A stretch of 64,000 nt of DNA. Source: Paralysiella testudinis. GTDB lineage: Bacteria > Pseudomonadota > Gammaproteobacteria > Burkholderiales > Neisseriaceae. A model generated the notes under the pieces. It searched no databases. It saw only the letters and a list, made by a program, of their open reading frames with translations, and was not told the origin of the DNA. Location: contig NZ_CP069798.1 in the NCBI RefSeq assembly GCF_016894345.1, positions 1,075,385 through 1,139,384 on the forward strand, read 5' to 3'. This document shows positions 26,843-34,695 of the stretch, piece by piece. Made by a program: the position numbers and the translations under genes. Position 1 is the first letter of the stretch; the number at the start of each line of letters is the position of its first letter.

Positions 26843-28630
26843 ATGAACGACATGATGGATACGGATAATAAACAGGTGTCGCAACGCTTTGATCCGCAGC
26901 AAAACGACATTCGCTACAGCCATGCGCCTGCTGCTGCCGGCCACAGTCAAGAGATTTATGATACAGCCAAAGCGGCAGGGCAAACAGAATTAACCTATCT
27001 GCAATGGCAGCAAGTGCGCACACCAGAATTCAAAGCGTGGTTTGGTGATTGGGAAAATGATCCCGCCAACGCATCAAAAGTGATTAACCAAAACACCGGC
27101 GAGCCGCTGGTGATGTACCACACAAGCGGGTGGAATCCTTTGGCAGAACAGCCCGGAAAAGCCGTGTTCAGACAAGGAACCAACGGCGGCTTGAGTGGCG
27201 ATGGGATTTATTTTTCTGAATACCCGCTGGGTCAGTTTGGTTCGCATGTTACCGAAGTGTTTTTGAATATCAGAAATCCTTTAAACCGTGAAACAACGAA
27301 AGATGAAAAATACGATGCGGCGTATGAGAACCTCCATTTGGAGGAAGCCGCAGAGTGCTTTTTTATGCGTGGTTTTTTGAAAAAAGATGCCCTGAAACTA
27401 TTTCCGGAGTTTGACGGAGTGCATAACCGTTCTGAATCGGTTGTCGTACATCCCGAGCAAATCAAATCGGCCACCGACAATATAGGCCGGTTTGCGCCCA
27501 ATGAGGCGGATATCCGCTACCGGCTATCACCCGAACACGAAATCGGTGCTGCCGCAGTAGCGGGTGCTACGCCGAACACAGAACAGCAACAAACTGACCC
27601 GGCCACTGCCATCCGCGCACAGTTGGAACAGGTATTGGGCGACAAAGCCGTATTGGTGAACGTGGTTGATGCAGCGCAACAGCCGCCGCATCAGGCCATG
27701 AGGCTGATTTCAGGCAGCGTTGAAGGCTGGTTTGATGGCCGCAGCGGCCAAATCAACTTGGTGGCCGCTACGGTAACGCCGGAACGGGCGGCATGGGTGG
27801 CTTGGCATGAACTTGGCCATCGTGGTGTGGCTTTGGCGCATTTCGATGATTATCGGGCGGTGATGCAGGATGCCGACCAAAACAGCACCGTGCGCGCACT
27901 GGCCGATGCGGTGCAGCAGGAACGCCGGCAATACCGTTTCGACCCGGCAGCCGACAAGCGTGAAGTGGCGGTGGAAGAAGCCTTGGTTGAACTGTATGCG
28001 GCGCAAAAAACCGGTAACTACGCTGCTTTGGAAACCCGTTACGGCGTCAAAGTGCCTGCGGCGGTGAAACCGGGCATTGCCGGCACGTTGCAGCGTGTGG
28101 CAGAAAAACTGAGTACGGTTTTAAACCAAGTATTTGGCCGCCAGCCGCACAATGCCTTCGGTCATGCCGAAGTATTCGGTTTGCTGCACGTGATTGACCG
28201 CCACAGCGGTAAAAATGCCGACCCCGACCGCCTGAATACGGGTGTCCGTTACAGCCAAGCGCCATCCGCACCATCTTCGTCATCTTCAACGGCGACCGAA
28301 CCCGACCATGCCGCCCAGCGGCTGGCGCGTGCCAAAGACAATTACCACAGCCAAAGCTATTTGCTGACGAACGCTGAGCGACAACACCGCGCTGTGTTGG
28401 AATACGGTATGGAAAAACTCACTGCCGCCATGCCGCCGGCCTTAAAAGCCGAAGCTCAGGCCAACTTTTATGAAAACCAAGTCCGCCAAACTGCCAACCT
28501 GATGGACGTGCCTATGGGTTTCAGGCTGCCTGAAACCTCGGTTATATCATCAGTTTCGCCCATGACATCGGCTCAGGCATCGGCAGCAGCCAATATCGAT
28601 AATCAATCTGACCACGAAATTGACCGTTAA
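26843..28630 (+). CDS. Polyvalent protein: ADP-ribosyltransferase plus zincin metallopeptidase
   Basis: A 595-residue protein. N-terminal ART-PolyVal domain: TPEFKAWFGDWENDPANASK, VMYHTSG, GIYFSEYPL and VVHPEQIKSATDN, then NEADIRY. The middle domain has a zinc-metallopeptidase site (WVAWHELGHRG, residues ~315-325). The C-terminal ~85 residues (AKDNYHSQ..., QANFYENQVRQ, ...HEIDR) are homologous to the end of the primase. Known theory: polyvalent proteins enter the recipient with conjugating DNA and disarm defences. The start ATG 26843 lies 4 bp after a hairpin-plus-T element. Confidence 0.88.
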   Translation: MNDMMDTDNKQVSQRFDPQQNDIRYSHAPAAAGHSQEIYDTAKAAGQTELTYLQWQQVRTPEFKAWFGDWENDPANASKVINQNTGEPLVMYHTSGWNPLAEQPGKAVFRQGTNGGLSGDGIYFSEYPLGQFGSHVTEVFLNIRNPLNRETTKDEKYDAAYENLHLEEAAECFFMRGFLKKDALKLFPEFDGVHNRSESVVVHPEQIKSATDNIGRFAPNEADIRYRLSPEHEIGAAAVAGATPNTEQQQTDPATAIRAQLEQVLGDKAVLVNVVDAAQQPPHQAMRLISGSVEGWFDGRSGQINLVAATVTPERAAWVAWHELGHRGVALAHFDDYRAVMQDADQNSTVRALADAVQQERRQYRFDPAADKREVAVEEALVELYAAQKTGNYAALETRYGVKVPAAVKPGIAGTLQRVAEKLSTVLNQVFGRQPHNAFGHAEVFGLLHVIDRHSGKNADPDRLNTGVRYSQAPSAPSSSSSTATEPDHAAQRLARAKDNYHSQSYLLTNAERQHRAVLEYGMEKLTAAMPPALKAEAQANFYENQVRQTANLMDVPMGFRLPETSVISSVSPMTSAQASAAANIDNQSDHEIDR

Positions 28631-28710
28631 GGCTGCCTGAAAACCAATCCACCTATTCCCAATCCACTCCGTTCCAGTGGTTTCAACCACTTGTTTTACC
28701 CACCCATCTG

Positions 28711-28739
28711 CCCGGCCTTGTGCCGGGCGGTTTGTTTTT
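28711..28739 (+). terminator. Hairpin-plus-T element before MobC-like gene
   Basis: cccggc-cttgt-gccggg stem followed by cggtttgttttt, 11 bp before the next start codon. Confidence 0.65.
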
Positions 28740-28750
28740 GATGAGGCCTT

Positions 28751-29287
28751 ATGTCATTGCTTAAAGTTTACGGTTTGGAGCCGCCAACCCTTAATCGGCT
28801 GCAAGTGGTGGCCGAGAAAAGACTGGGCAAAGCCAGCGTATCGGCGCTGGCCAAATCCTTATTGTTGGAAGTGCTGGGTGATGCTGCTACCGCAACCACC
28901 CCGTTGGCACCATGCCCTGCCGGCATGGCCGATGAAGAATTGGCCAAAGAACGCACCGTTATCCGTCTGCAAACCCCTGAAAAACAGTATTTGGCTGCGG
29001 CGGCTGCGCAGTACGGTACTTCAGTCAACGGCTTGGTGCGGCAAATCATCCAATCCTACATCAGCAAAAATCCGGTTTTGTCGGCTGCTGAAGTCGACGC
29101 CCTCTATCAATCCAACTATCAACTGCTGCGCATCGGCCGCAACCTCAATCAAATTGCCCGCCAGTTGAACGCGATGGAAGCGGCCAGCATCACCACTGCC
29201 GAAATCCGCCAACTGGCCGATGTGATTGACCGGCATACAGAACATGTCGGCAGGCTGTTGTTGGCCAACCGCGCGCGGTTTGAATGA
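28751..29287 (+). CDS. mobC: MobC-like relaxosome protein
   Basis: A 178-residue protein. The N-terminal half has ribbon-helix-helix character (MSLLKVYGLEPPTLNRLQVV and KERTVIRLQTPEKQYLAAAAAQ), and the C-terminal half carries the MobC pattern NYQLLRIGRNLNQIARQLN. It should bind near oriT and help the relaxase open the nic site. It ends 10 bp before the relaxase start, so the two are coupled. Confidence 0.85.
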   Translation: MSLLKVYGLEPPTLNRLQVVAEKRLGKASVSALAKSLLLEVLGDAATATTPLAPCPAGMADEELAKERTVIRLQTPEKQYLAAAAAQYGTSVNGLVRQIIQSYISKNPVLSAAEVDALYQSNYQLLRIGRNLNQIARQLNAMEAASITTAEIRQLADVIDRHTEHVGRLLLANRARFE

Positions 29288-29297
29288 AAGGAAACAC

Positions 29298-30371
29298 ATG
29301 AGCCTGCATAAAAACATCGACGACTGGTTTCTGGGTTACAAAACCCGCGCCGTCCAAGCCAAAAACAGCGGCGGAATGGCACTGGGTAGTCGTCGTAAAT
29401 CACTAACGCCGCTCAAGCCCGGCAGCGGCTTGGCCAACCTGCGCGCCGCCGCTTTAAAACAACCGGAAGTCATGGTTAAAATCCCGCGCCGCAAAAGCGG
29501 CAGCAGCAACGGCATGAAAGGCGTGCGCAACCATTTGGACTACATCAGTCGCAATGGCAAACTTACTGTTGAAACCCAAGATGGAGAAAAGATTGACGGC
29601 AAAAAAGACGTTAACGACATGCTCAAACAATGGCAGCGACTGCGCATCCCGGAAGAAAGCAAACACAAGGAAGCCTTAAACATCGTATTGTCCATGCCCC
29701 AAGGCACCCCGCCACAGGCAGTATTGGACGCCGCGCGTGAATTCGCCCGCGAACAATTCCCGGGCCACCAATACGCCTTCGCCCTGCACACCGATACCGA
29801 CAACCCCGATGAACCGGCACACCCGCATGTGCATTTGTGCGTACTGATGCGCAATCAGTTCGGTCAACGGCTCAATCCGCGTAAAAATGATCTATTTGAA
29901 TGGCGGGTGCGCTTTGCTGAAAAAATGCGTGAACAAGGCGTGCCTTGTGCGGCTACCAAACGCCAGCATCGCGGCATCACCCCAAAAGGTGAGCCGAGCA
30001 TCCTGCGCGCCATGCGCCAACGTGGCCACGCCGGTGATGTACACAAAGCTCAGGCACAAGAATTGATGACCGCCTTGGCCGACAGCGACCGCCCCAAACA
30101 CCCGTTTTTACAAGAAGCCATGCAAACCCGTGGCATCATCATTGAAGAATACGGCCTGATTGCCAAAGAACTGTACAAAATGGGACATAAGACCGAAGCA
30201 CGCATCATCAGCAAACTGGCGCGTGAGGTTAATGAAGCCGATTTTACCACCCGGGCGCAGCACAGCTATGATGCCGCTGCGGCGCATTTGCAGCGCAGAG
30301 ACAACAGCCAAATACCCGAACCCTCCGCTAACAACAACCACGCTCCACCGGAACCGGACATCGATAGATAG
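29298..30371 (+). CDS. MOBP-type relaxase (VirD2/TraI-like)
   Basis: A 357-residue relaxase. Motif I region: GMKGVRNHLDYISRNGKL with the likely catalytic Tyr; motif III: HPHVHLCVLMRN, the metal-binding His triad type. It nicks oriT (candidate nic at 33340-33347, RP4 type) and pilots the strand through the T4SS. Start ATG 29298 with aaaggaaacac. The C-terminal tail ends EPDIDR, which matches the final residues of the two large polyvalent proteins, and is a candidate secretion signal. Shorter than RP4 TraI, as in many MOBP elements. Confidence 0.92.
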   Translation: MSLHKNIDDWFLGYKTRAVQAKNSGGMALGSRRKSLTPLKPGSGLANLRAAALKQPEVMVKIPRRKSGSSNGMKGVRNHLDYISRNGKLTVETQDGEKIDGKKDVNDMLKQWQRLRIPEESKHKEALNIVLSMPQGTPPQAVLDAAREFAREQFPGHQYAFALHTDTDNPDEPAHPHVHLCVLMRNQFGQRLNPRKNDLFEWRVRFAEKMREQGVPCAATKRQHRGITPKGEPSILRAMRQRGHAGDVHKAQAQELMTALADSDRPKHPFLQEAMQTRGIIIEEYGLIAKELYKMGHKTEARIISKLAREVNEADFTTRAQHSYDAAAAHLQRRDNSQIPEPSANNNHAPPEPDIDR

Positions 30372-30440
30372 TCCGGTTTTATTTTAGGTGAGGGCTTGGG
30401 TTGATGAATTTTTTATAGATGATTGATTGTGGATTAAAAC

Positions 30441-30878
30441 ATGAGTGCCAATACCAAAATCGAATGGGCAGACCATACCTTCAACCCGTGGCTGGGCTGC
30501 ACCAAAATATCCCCCGCCTGTGACCACTGCTATGCCGAAAGCTGGGCCAAACGCAGCGGCCTAGTGAAATGGGGTGTACACGAACCGCGCCGGCGCACAT
30601 CGGTGCACAACTGGCAGCAGCCTTTACGCTGGCAACGCCAAGCGCAACAACAAGGCATCCGTTACCGGGTGTTCTGTGCCAGCTTACTTGCATGTACACA
30701 GTACGGAAATTATCCGTACTGGTTACCTTGTGTTATAATTTCAAAAAACATCACCCCCCAAGGGAGGCATCATGCAAGCCATCAGCCGCATCGATATGAA
30801 AACAGACACGGAGACCAAGCTGTTGGCCGAGCGGGCAGCTGCTGCCGCTGGCATGAGCTTGAGCGCCTATCTCCATAA
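30441..30878 (+). pseudogene. DUF5131 (phage Gp37/Gp68) gene, truncated by TacAT insertion
   Basis: The first ~82 residues (MSANTKIEWADHTFNPWLGC, CDHCYAESWAKR, RYRVFCASL) are the DUF5131 family, which carries a radical-SAM-like Cys cluster. Homology stops near 30686, where the sequence turns into the promoter of the TacAT module. The rest of the frame to 30878 is not DUF5131. The remainder of the gene is not seen after the module, except possibly a 20-codon scrap near 31575-31640. Confidence 0.85.
30700..30720. promoter_or_regulatory. Palindromic operator of TacAT module 2
   Basis: agtacgga-aatta-tccgtact dyad, related to the dyad of TacAT module 1 (core gtacgg/ccgtac). Confidence 0.7.
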
Positions 30879-31053
30879 CCTAATATGGAAGAATGCACCC
30901 GCCGTACTGGATGAGCAGCAACGTATCGTGATGAGCAACCACCGGTACGATGCCTTTATCCGCGCCTGTGAAACGCCCGAGGCATGGCCGAGATCAACAA
31001 AACTGCACGCAGCTGCCGAAGAAATGGATGCTGAAGGCTTTCAATGGCGCTGA
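30772..31053 (+). CDS. tacA: TacA-type antitoxin (DUF1778), second module
   Basis: A 93-residue DUF1778 protein: SRIDMKTDTETKLLAERAAA, GMSLSAYLHNLIW, and a C-terminal toxin-binding tail ending DAEGFQWR. aagggaggcatc precedes ATG 30772. The stop overlaps the toxin start by 10 bp. Divergent in sequence from the first TacA at 16532, so the two modules were acquired separately rather than duplicated. Confidence 0.9.
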   Translation: MQAISRIDMKTDTETKLLAERAAAAAGMSLSAYLHNLIWKNAPAVLDEQQRIVMSNHRYDAFIRACETPEAWPRSTKLHAAAEEMDAEGFQWR

Positions 31054-31580
31054 ACCCCTATTTTGAAGTACTGGACAAAGCCCGCCACCAACTAAAATCG
31101 TTCGATTGCGGCAAAGCCGTGATGAACGATTTTTTAAAGCGTTATGCCGTCAAAAATCAAAATTTGGGTTTGAGCCGAACGTGGGTATTGGCTGAAAATA
31201 GCGCTGATGGTGAAAAAGCGGCAGTAGCCGCCTATTATACGTTGGCATTCCAATCGGTCGAGCCTGAAAACTTTCGCGATAAAGTTTCGTTACCACGCTA
31301 CCCTACACCCACTATTTTATTAGCCAGACTGGCGGTCAATAAAGCATATCAAGGCCAAAGACTGGGTAGGAAAACCCTACTGGCCGCCCTAGCACAAGCG
31401 GCGCGCATCTCGGAGCAAGGCTTGCCCGCATACGCACTGGTTCTGGATGTCCTTGATGATGACGCACACCGGTTTTATCAACAGTTCGATTTTTTTAAAT
31501 CTTTTGATACGCCGGCCGATGACAGAGTACGGCTGTTTGTGCCGATGTCTGCGGTAAAGCACTTATTGGCCGGGTACTGA
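31044..31580 (+). CDS. tacT: TacT-type GNAT toxin, second module
   Basis: A 178-residue GNAT toxin: FDCGKAVMNDFLKRYAVKNQ, the acetyl-CoA loop [20 protein letters not shown], and the terminal AHRFYQQFDFFKSF. Complete, so likely active. It is inserted with its antitoxin in the DUF5131 gene. Confidence 0.9.
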   Translation: MALNPYFEVLDKARHQLKSFDCGKAVMNDFLKRYAVKNQNLGLSRTWVLAENSADGEKAAVAAYYTLAFQSVEPENFRDKVSLPRYPTPTILLARLAVNKAYQGQRLGRKTLLAALAQAARISEQGLPAYALVLDVLDDDAHRFYQQFDFFKSFDTPADDRVRLFVPMSAVKHLLAGY

Positions 31581-31635
31581 AAGCCATCATAGAAGCCGAC
31601 TACAAACCCGATTCGGCCATACAGATGGCTGCCTG

Positions 31636-31684
31636 AAAAAGCCCGCCACCGTACAGGAAACTGTGCGGTGGCGGGCTTTTTTTG
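31636..31684 (+). terminator. Strong terminator after TacAT module 2
   Basis: agcccgccaccg...cggtggcgggct, a long perfect stem (about 14 bp) followed by at least seven T. Confidence 0.9.
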
Positions 31685-32003
31685 TTATATGATTATTGAA
31701 TCGCATTTGAAAGCCGAATAGTTGTAATTGTTCAGTAGGATGTACAAAAATCACACATACAACTCCTGAAAAGCAGATATTGGTAATGACAATAAACCCG
31801 CAGGAGGGGGCAAGTCGGGCTTGGGCTTGGCATGTGTGGCGGTGGCCGTAGGTACCGACACGGATGACATGGTCAAGTTTGGCTTGGGGGCGTGGGGACG
31901 TTCCGGTCGGAAGACGGGAGCGGGGCTGCTGCGGGATTTTTTAAGCCAAATTAGCGCCTATTGTTGCCTGAAACGGCCGCCGTTTGCACGGCGGCCATTT
32001 TGA
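31685..32003. other. Gene-free stretch
   Basis: About 320 bp without a convincing gene. A G-rich purine segment (gcaggagggggcaag, ~31800-31814) lies inside. The only open frame is 60 codons with no ribosome site. The first part is A/T rich. I see nothing else to annotate. Confidence 0.4.
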
Positions 32004-32423
32004 TTACTGCCAATGAAAACCGGCTACCTGAACCACCCACCATGCATTTTGATAATGCTGTATAAATTCTTCAGGCAGCCAATAAACATCCTCACCATCG
32101 CAGCCAATATCGTATATTTCGCCGTTGTCGTAACGCAGATAGTGGCTGCTGACGATTCCACCCCGCAGCAACAGCCCTGCTTCGCAATCATTGACGCTGT
32201 CTATGCAGATAAAATGGATTAAATCCGCTGTCCGCAAACAACAGTTTTTAGGTATAAGCCATTTTTCCGGTGGTGCGGCATTCATGGCAGCGGTTTTAAG
32301 ACGGTCGTATTCGTGGCGCGGCAGTAATGCAAAGCCGGCGTTAATCGGTGCAACCGCATGACGGTGGCAAAGGTTGGCCAATGCTTCATGAGTAAAATCA
32401 CTGCTGTTTTTCAAGGTATCCAT
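32004..32423 (-). CDS. Hypothetical protein
   Basis: A 139-residue acidic protein on the minus strand with no recognised family. It has a Tyr/Trp-rich C-terminal part (YLRYDNGEIYDIGCDGEDVY then WLPEEFIQHYQNAWWVV), like a small regulatory or immunity-type protein. It precedes a MITE (32435) and shares orientation with 32609-33010, but no operon is evident. Confidence 0.55.
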   Translation of the reverse strand: MDTLKNSSDFTHEALANLCHRHAVAPINAGFALLPRHEYDRLKTAAMNAAPPEKWLIPKNCCLRTADLIHFICIDSVNDCEAGLLLRGGIVSSHYLRYDNGEIYDIGCDGEDVYWLPEEFIQHYQNAWWVVQVAGFHWQ

Positions 32424-32434
32424 ATTTTTATCTC

Positions 32435-32538
32435 ATACCAATTCTATAAAATAACCTAACTGCGTTGGCTCGCCTTGCCGTACTACTTGTACTGTCTTCG
32501 GCTCGCCGCCTTGTTATATTATTTTGTAGAATTGGTAT
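32435..32538. repeat. MITE-like element with 20-bp terminal repeats
   Basis: Ends are ataccaattctataaaata and its near-perfect inverse at 32514-32538. The interior (gcgttggctcgccttgccgta, then ctgtcttcggctc) matches the core of the elements at 53373, 58931 and 59155, although the terminal repeats differ. Confidence 0.75.
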
Positions 32539-32559
32539 CACTTTCGTTGTTGTTCTTTT

Positions 32560-32590
32560 CAGGCAGCCTTAAGGCTGCCTGAAGCGGTTT
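32560..32590 (-). terminator. Inverted pair of DNA uptake sequences acting as terminator
   Basis: ttcaggcagcc-ttaa-ggctgcctgaa, an 11-bp perfect stem made from two uptake sequences, placed at the 3' end of 32609-33010. Confidence 0.75.
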
Positions 32591-32608
32591 TAAACAGCCT
32601 AGCAGTGA

Positions 32609-33010
32609 TTACCACCAAGAATCGTAAAACACCGCTTCACCGTGGCGGATGGCTTCGCGGGCGGCGGCGATAAATGCGCGGGTGTCGGCAACATCTTGTT
32701 CGTTAATTTCATCATCACCAAAGAAGAAACCCGGCGTGTGTGCCAATCTGTCTTCATCCAAGGCCAGTGTCAGCCTGTCCAAATCTTCTTCATTCAAACG
32801 GACATTGCAGCAGTTGAAACAATCTTCTTGACCGCCTTTTTCTTCATACAGCCCGGCCATCCAGCCATGCAGATGATTGAATTTACGCCAGTAGGCAATG
32901 TCGCGTTGTGCTGCTTGTTCTTTTTCTGCTGCGGTTGTCAATTTGACGTCGGTTTGACGCTCGCCGACAAAATCGGCACGCATGGTGTAGCCGTACATAT
33001 CCAGTCCCAT
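32609..33010 (-). CDS. Hypothetical MGLDMY-type protein
   Basis: A 133-residue acidic protein beginning MGLDMYGYTMRADFVGE, an N terminus common in uncharacterised phage and plasmid proteins. Start at 33010 with good Shine-Dalgarno (aaaggagcc on the minus strand). It includes a Cys pair (CFNCCNVRL) and ends VFYDSWW. Its promoter side overlaps the left arm of the large inverted repeat at 33040-33108, so the repeat may regulate it. Confidence 0.7.
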   Translation of the reverse strand: MGLDMYGYTMRADFVGERQTDVKLTTAAEKEQAAQRDIAYWRKFNHLHGWMAGLYEEKGGQEDCFNCCNVRLNEEDLDRLTLALDEDRLAHTPGFFFGDDEINEQDVADTRAFIAAAREAIRHGEAVFYDSWW

Positions 33011-33039
33011 TGCTGAGGCTCCTTTTTCTGAAGTTAATA

Positions 33040-33108
33040 ACGAACATCGGGGGCAGAAGCCGCCGTGTTGTGATGTCGTTAAAAATTCCCCTGTGGCCAA
33101 AGTCCAGA
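33040..33108. repeat. Left arm of ~70-bp inverted repeat
   Basis: acgaacatcgggggcagaag ... tggccaaagtccaga, repeated inverted at 33193-33263 with a small indel. The spacer is 84 bp. Confidence 0.9.
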
Positions 33109-33192
33109 CTGGCTTTGTGCGGCTGCTCTCTTTGTCCGGTGCGCCGTGGGCGTGGTGGAAAAGGGAGAAGACGTGCAAAGACACTCGTCTTG

Positions 33193-33263
33193 GTCTGGAC
33201 TTTGGCCACAGGGGAATTTAGACATCAGTAAACAACACGGCGGCTTCTGCCCCCGATGTTCGT
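33193..33263. repeat. Right arm of ~70-bp inverted repeat
   Basis: Inverse of 33040-33108. It lies about 75 bp before the candidate nic site, so it may belong to the origin of transfer. Confidence 0.9.
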
Positions 33264-33319
33264 TGAGTACCCAGCCGCACAGCGGCGTTTCCGCTTGGGC
33301 GGAATTGCGGCAAACGGGG

Positions 33320-33365
33320 CCACTTTGGCACCGTCAGCCTATCCTGCGTTTTAGTTTGATAAGGG
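33320..33365 (+). other. oriT: Candidate oriT with RP4-type nic site
   Basis: The sequence cctatcctgc (33338-33347) matches the nic core of RP4 and other P-type origins (YATCCTG/Y); cleavage would fall after tatcctg. It fits the MOBP relaxase gene 3 kb upstream. Located between the long inverted repeat and the TTCGAT array. Confidence 0.65.
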
Positions 33366-33409
33366 TGTTTTGGGTTTTTCAATAAAGATTGCGCGCGGAC
33401 GCGTCATTT

Positions 33410-33617
33410 ATTCGATTTTTATCGATATTATTCGATAAATTCGATTTATAATTAGGTTTATTCGATTTATATTCGATATTTGTTAATTTAATATTCGATT
33501 TATATTCGATTTATATTCGAACTTAATTCGATAAATTCGATTTACTTTTAATTTAGTATTCGATATTATTCGATAAATTCGATTTATTCGTTTTTATTCG
33601 ATATTGTTCGATATTTA
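33410..33617. repeat. AT-rich array of about 15 TTCGA repeats
   Basis: TTCGAT appears about every 12-20 bp, often as ttcgatttatattcgat or ttcgataaattcgat. No clear gene lies within it. It stands directly before the HTH gene at 33628. Iteron, centromere or operator cluster is the likely role; the spacing is irregular and there are no unique spacers, so it is not a CRISPR. Confidence 0.85.
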
Positions 33618-33627
33618 GGTGTGAAAA

Positions 33628-34149
33628 ATGATGAGTAAAGACATTGAAACATTCTTGGCAGATCAGAATTTTCAAGACCAGGCACCTACGCGATCTCAAT
33701 TAACGCCCTATACCGATGAAATTTTGGAATTGAAAAAGCGTGGTTGCACAGAAAAAATGATTCTGCAATTTTTGCAGGAAAAGAAAGGCGTGGTGGTAAC
33801 GCAATCAACGCTGAATTGGTTTATCAACAGCAGGCGCAAAAAAACTACGGAGGCAGCTGCATCCGATGCGCCCAAAGCCATCAAACAGACAATTGTCCCC
33901 AAGGCCATTAAACCACGGCAGTCAGAATCTGCATCAACTTTGAGTACTCAGGCTGTTGACGCAGAATCCGATGATCCTTGGCGGGCACAATATCCGGCTG
34001 ATGGCGAGTATACGTATCCCTTGGCACCTCCTTTTGACCGAGGTGCGGCCGCAGTGGCGGTTGACCGACATGGGAACCGCTATCAGTGGGGCCGGCGTTT
34101 GCAGAGTTGGGCGGATCCCAGTGAAATTGATCCGTTGGGGGCTGCCTGA
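33628..34149 (+). CDS. HTH protein downstream of TTCGAT array (candidate array-binding protein)
   Basis: A 173-residue protein. The N terminal ~65 residues (RSQLTPYTDEILELKKRGCT, STLNWFINSRRKK) share the HTH of the gene at 19502. A Pro/Ala linker follows, and a C-terminal domain WRAQYPADGEYTYPLAPPFD-like. Lying immediately after the repeat array with 10 bp to the ATG, it is the natural candidate to bind the array for partition, replication control or autoregulation. Not recognised as ParB or Rep. Confidence 0.65.
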   Translation: MMSKDIETFLADQNFQDQAPTRSQLTPYTDEILELKKRGCTEKMILQFLQEKKGVVVTQSTLNWFINSRRKKTTEAAASDAPKAIKQTIVPKAIKPRQSESASTLSTQAVDAESDDPWRAQYPADGEYTYPLAPPFDRGAAAVAVDRHGNRYQWGRRLQSWADPSEIDPLGAA

Positions 34150-34228
34150 AACAGTTTTTGCATAAATAGTTAAAATAAGTTAAGATAATTATTCCGTTTT
34201 TTGTGATAATTACTCAGAGGGGGTGTGC

Positions 34229-34642
34229 ATGATGAAGCGTTTATTGGCCGGTATTTTGAGTTTGTTAATGGCTTTTTCACTGGCCGCGTGTGGCTCAGGT
34301 GGCAGTTCGCCGGAAAAAGTAGCCGAGCGTTATGTGGAGTTGGTTTACAAAGGAGATGCGGATGGTGTTCTCAAGCTGATTGTGCTCAAGCCGGAAGAAA
34401 GAGATAAGCCGGGTGTTGAAGATATGTTGCGAGGCAAAATTAAAGCGATGATGGCTAAGGCACAAGAGAAAGCAGATAAGGCAGGTGGCGTGAAAGACAT
34501 TACGGCGGCACCGGCAAACTATTCTGAAGATAAACAGCGTGCCGCTGTTCAGGTAACGGTAACCTTTAAAAAATCAGATACCCCCGATGTTGCCCGCATT
34601 CGCTTGTTCCATACCGATGACGGCTGGAAGATTAATTTATAA
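34229..34642 (+). CDS. Lipoprotein, DUF4878-like
   Basis: A 137-residue lipoprotein with signal peptide and lipobox SLAAC, then a small NTF2-like DUF4878 domain (SSPEKVAERYVELVYKGDAD ... IRLFHTDDGWKINL). Strong Shine-Dalgarno gaggggg before the ATG at 34229; a GTG at 34223 is possible. Surface or periplasmic role unknown. Terminator hairpin at 34655-34682. Confidence 0.85.
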   Translation: MMKRLLAGILSLLMAFSLAACGSGGSSPEKVAERYVELVYKGDADGVLKLIVLKPEERDKPGVEDMLRGKIKAMMAKAQEKADKAGGVKDITAAPANYSEDKQRAAVQVTVTFKKSDTPDVARIRLFHTDDGWKINL

Positions 34643-34654
34643 TTTCTTGCGTTT

Positions 34655-34682
34655 AAAGCCTGCGACTACAGCAGGCTTTTTT
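34655..34682 (+). terminator. Terminator after DUF4878 lipoprotein
   Basis: aagcctg-cgactacag-caggctt stem followed by five or six T. Confidence 0.8.
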
Positions 34683-34695
34683 CAGGCAGCCTGTT

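Larger units (their letters stand above)
32..34150. other. DNA uptake sequences through ICE cargo (representative span)
   Basis: AGGCTGCCTGAA or its complement occurs many times, e.g. near 77, 7672, 8355, 8810, 13331, 27708, 28633 and 32085. They are dispersed, usually within genes or as inverted pairs at terminators. Confidence 0.8.

Noticed and set aside
31821..32003. Small gene after TacAT module 2
   Set aside because: No ribosome site, no family, low-complexity G-rich translation.
33410..33617. TTCGAT field as a CRISPR array
   Set aside because: Repeat word is only 6 bp, spacing irregular, no unique spacers and no cas genes.
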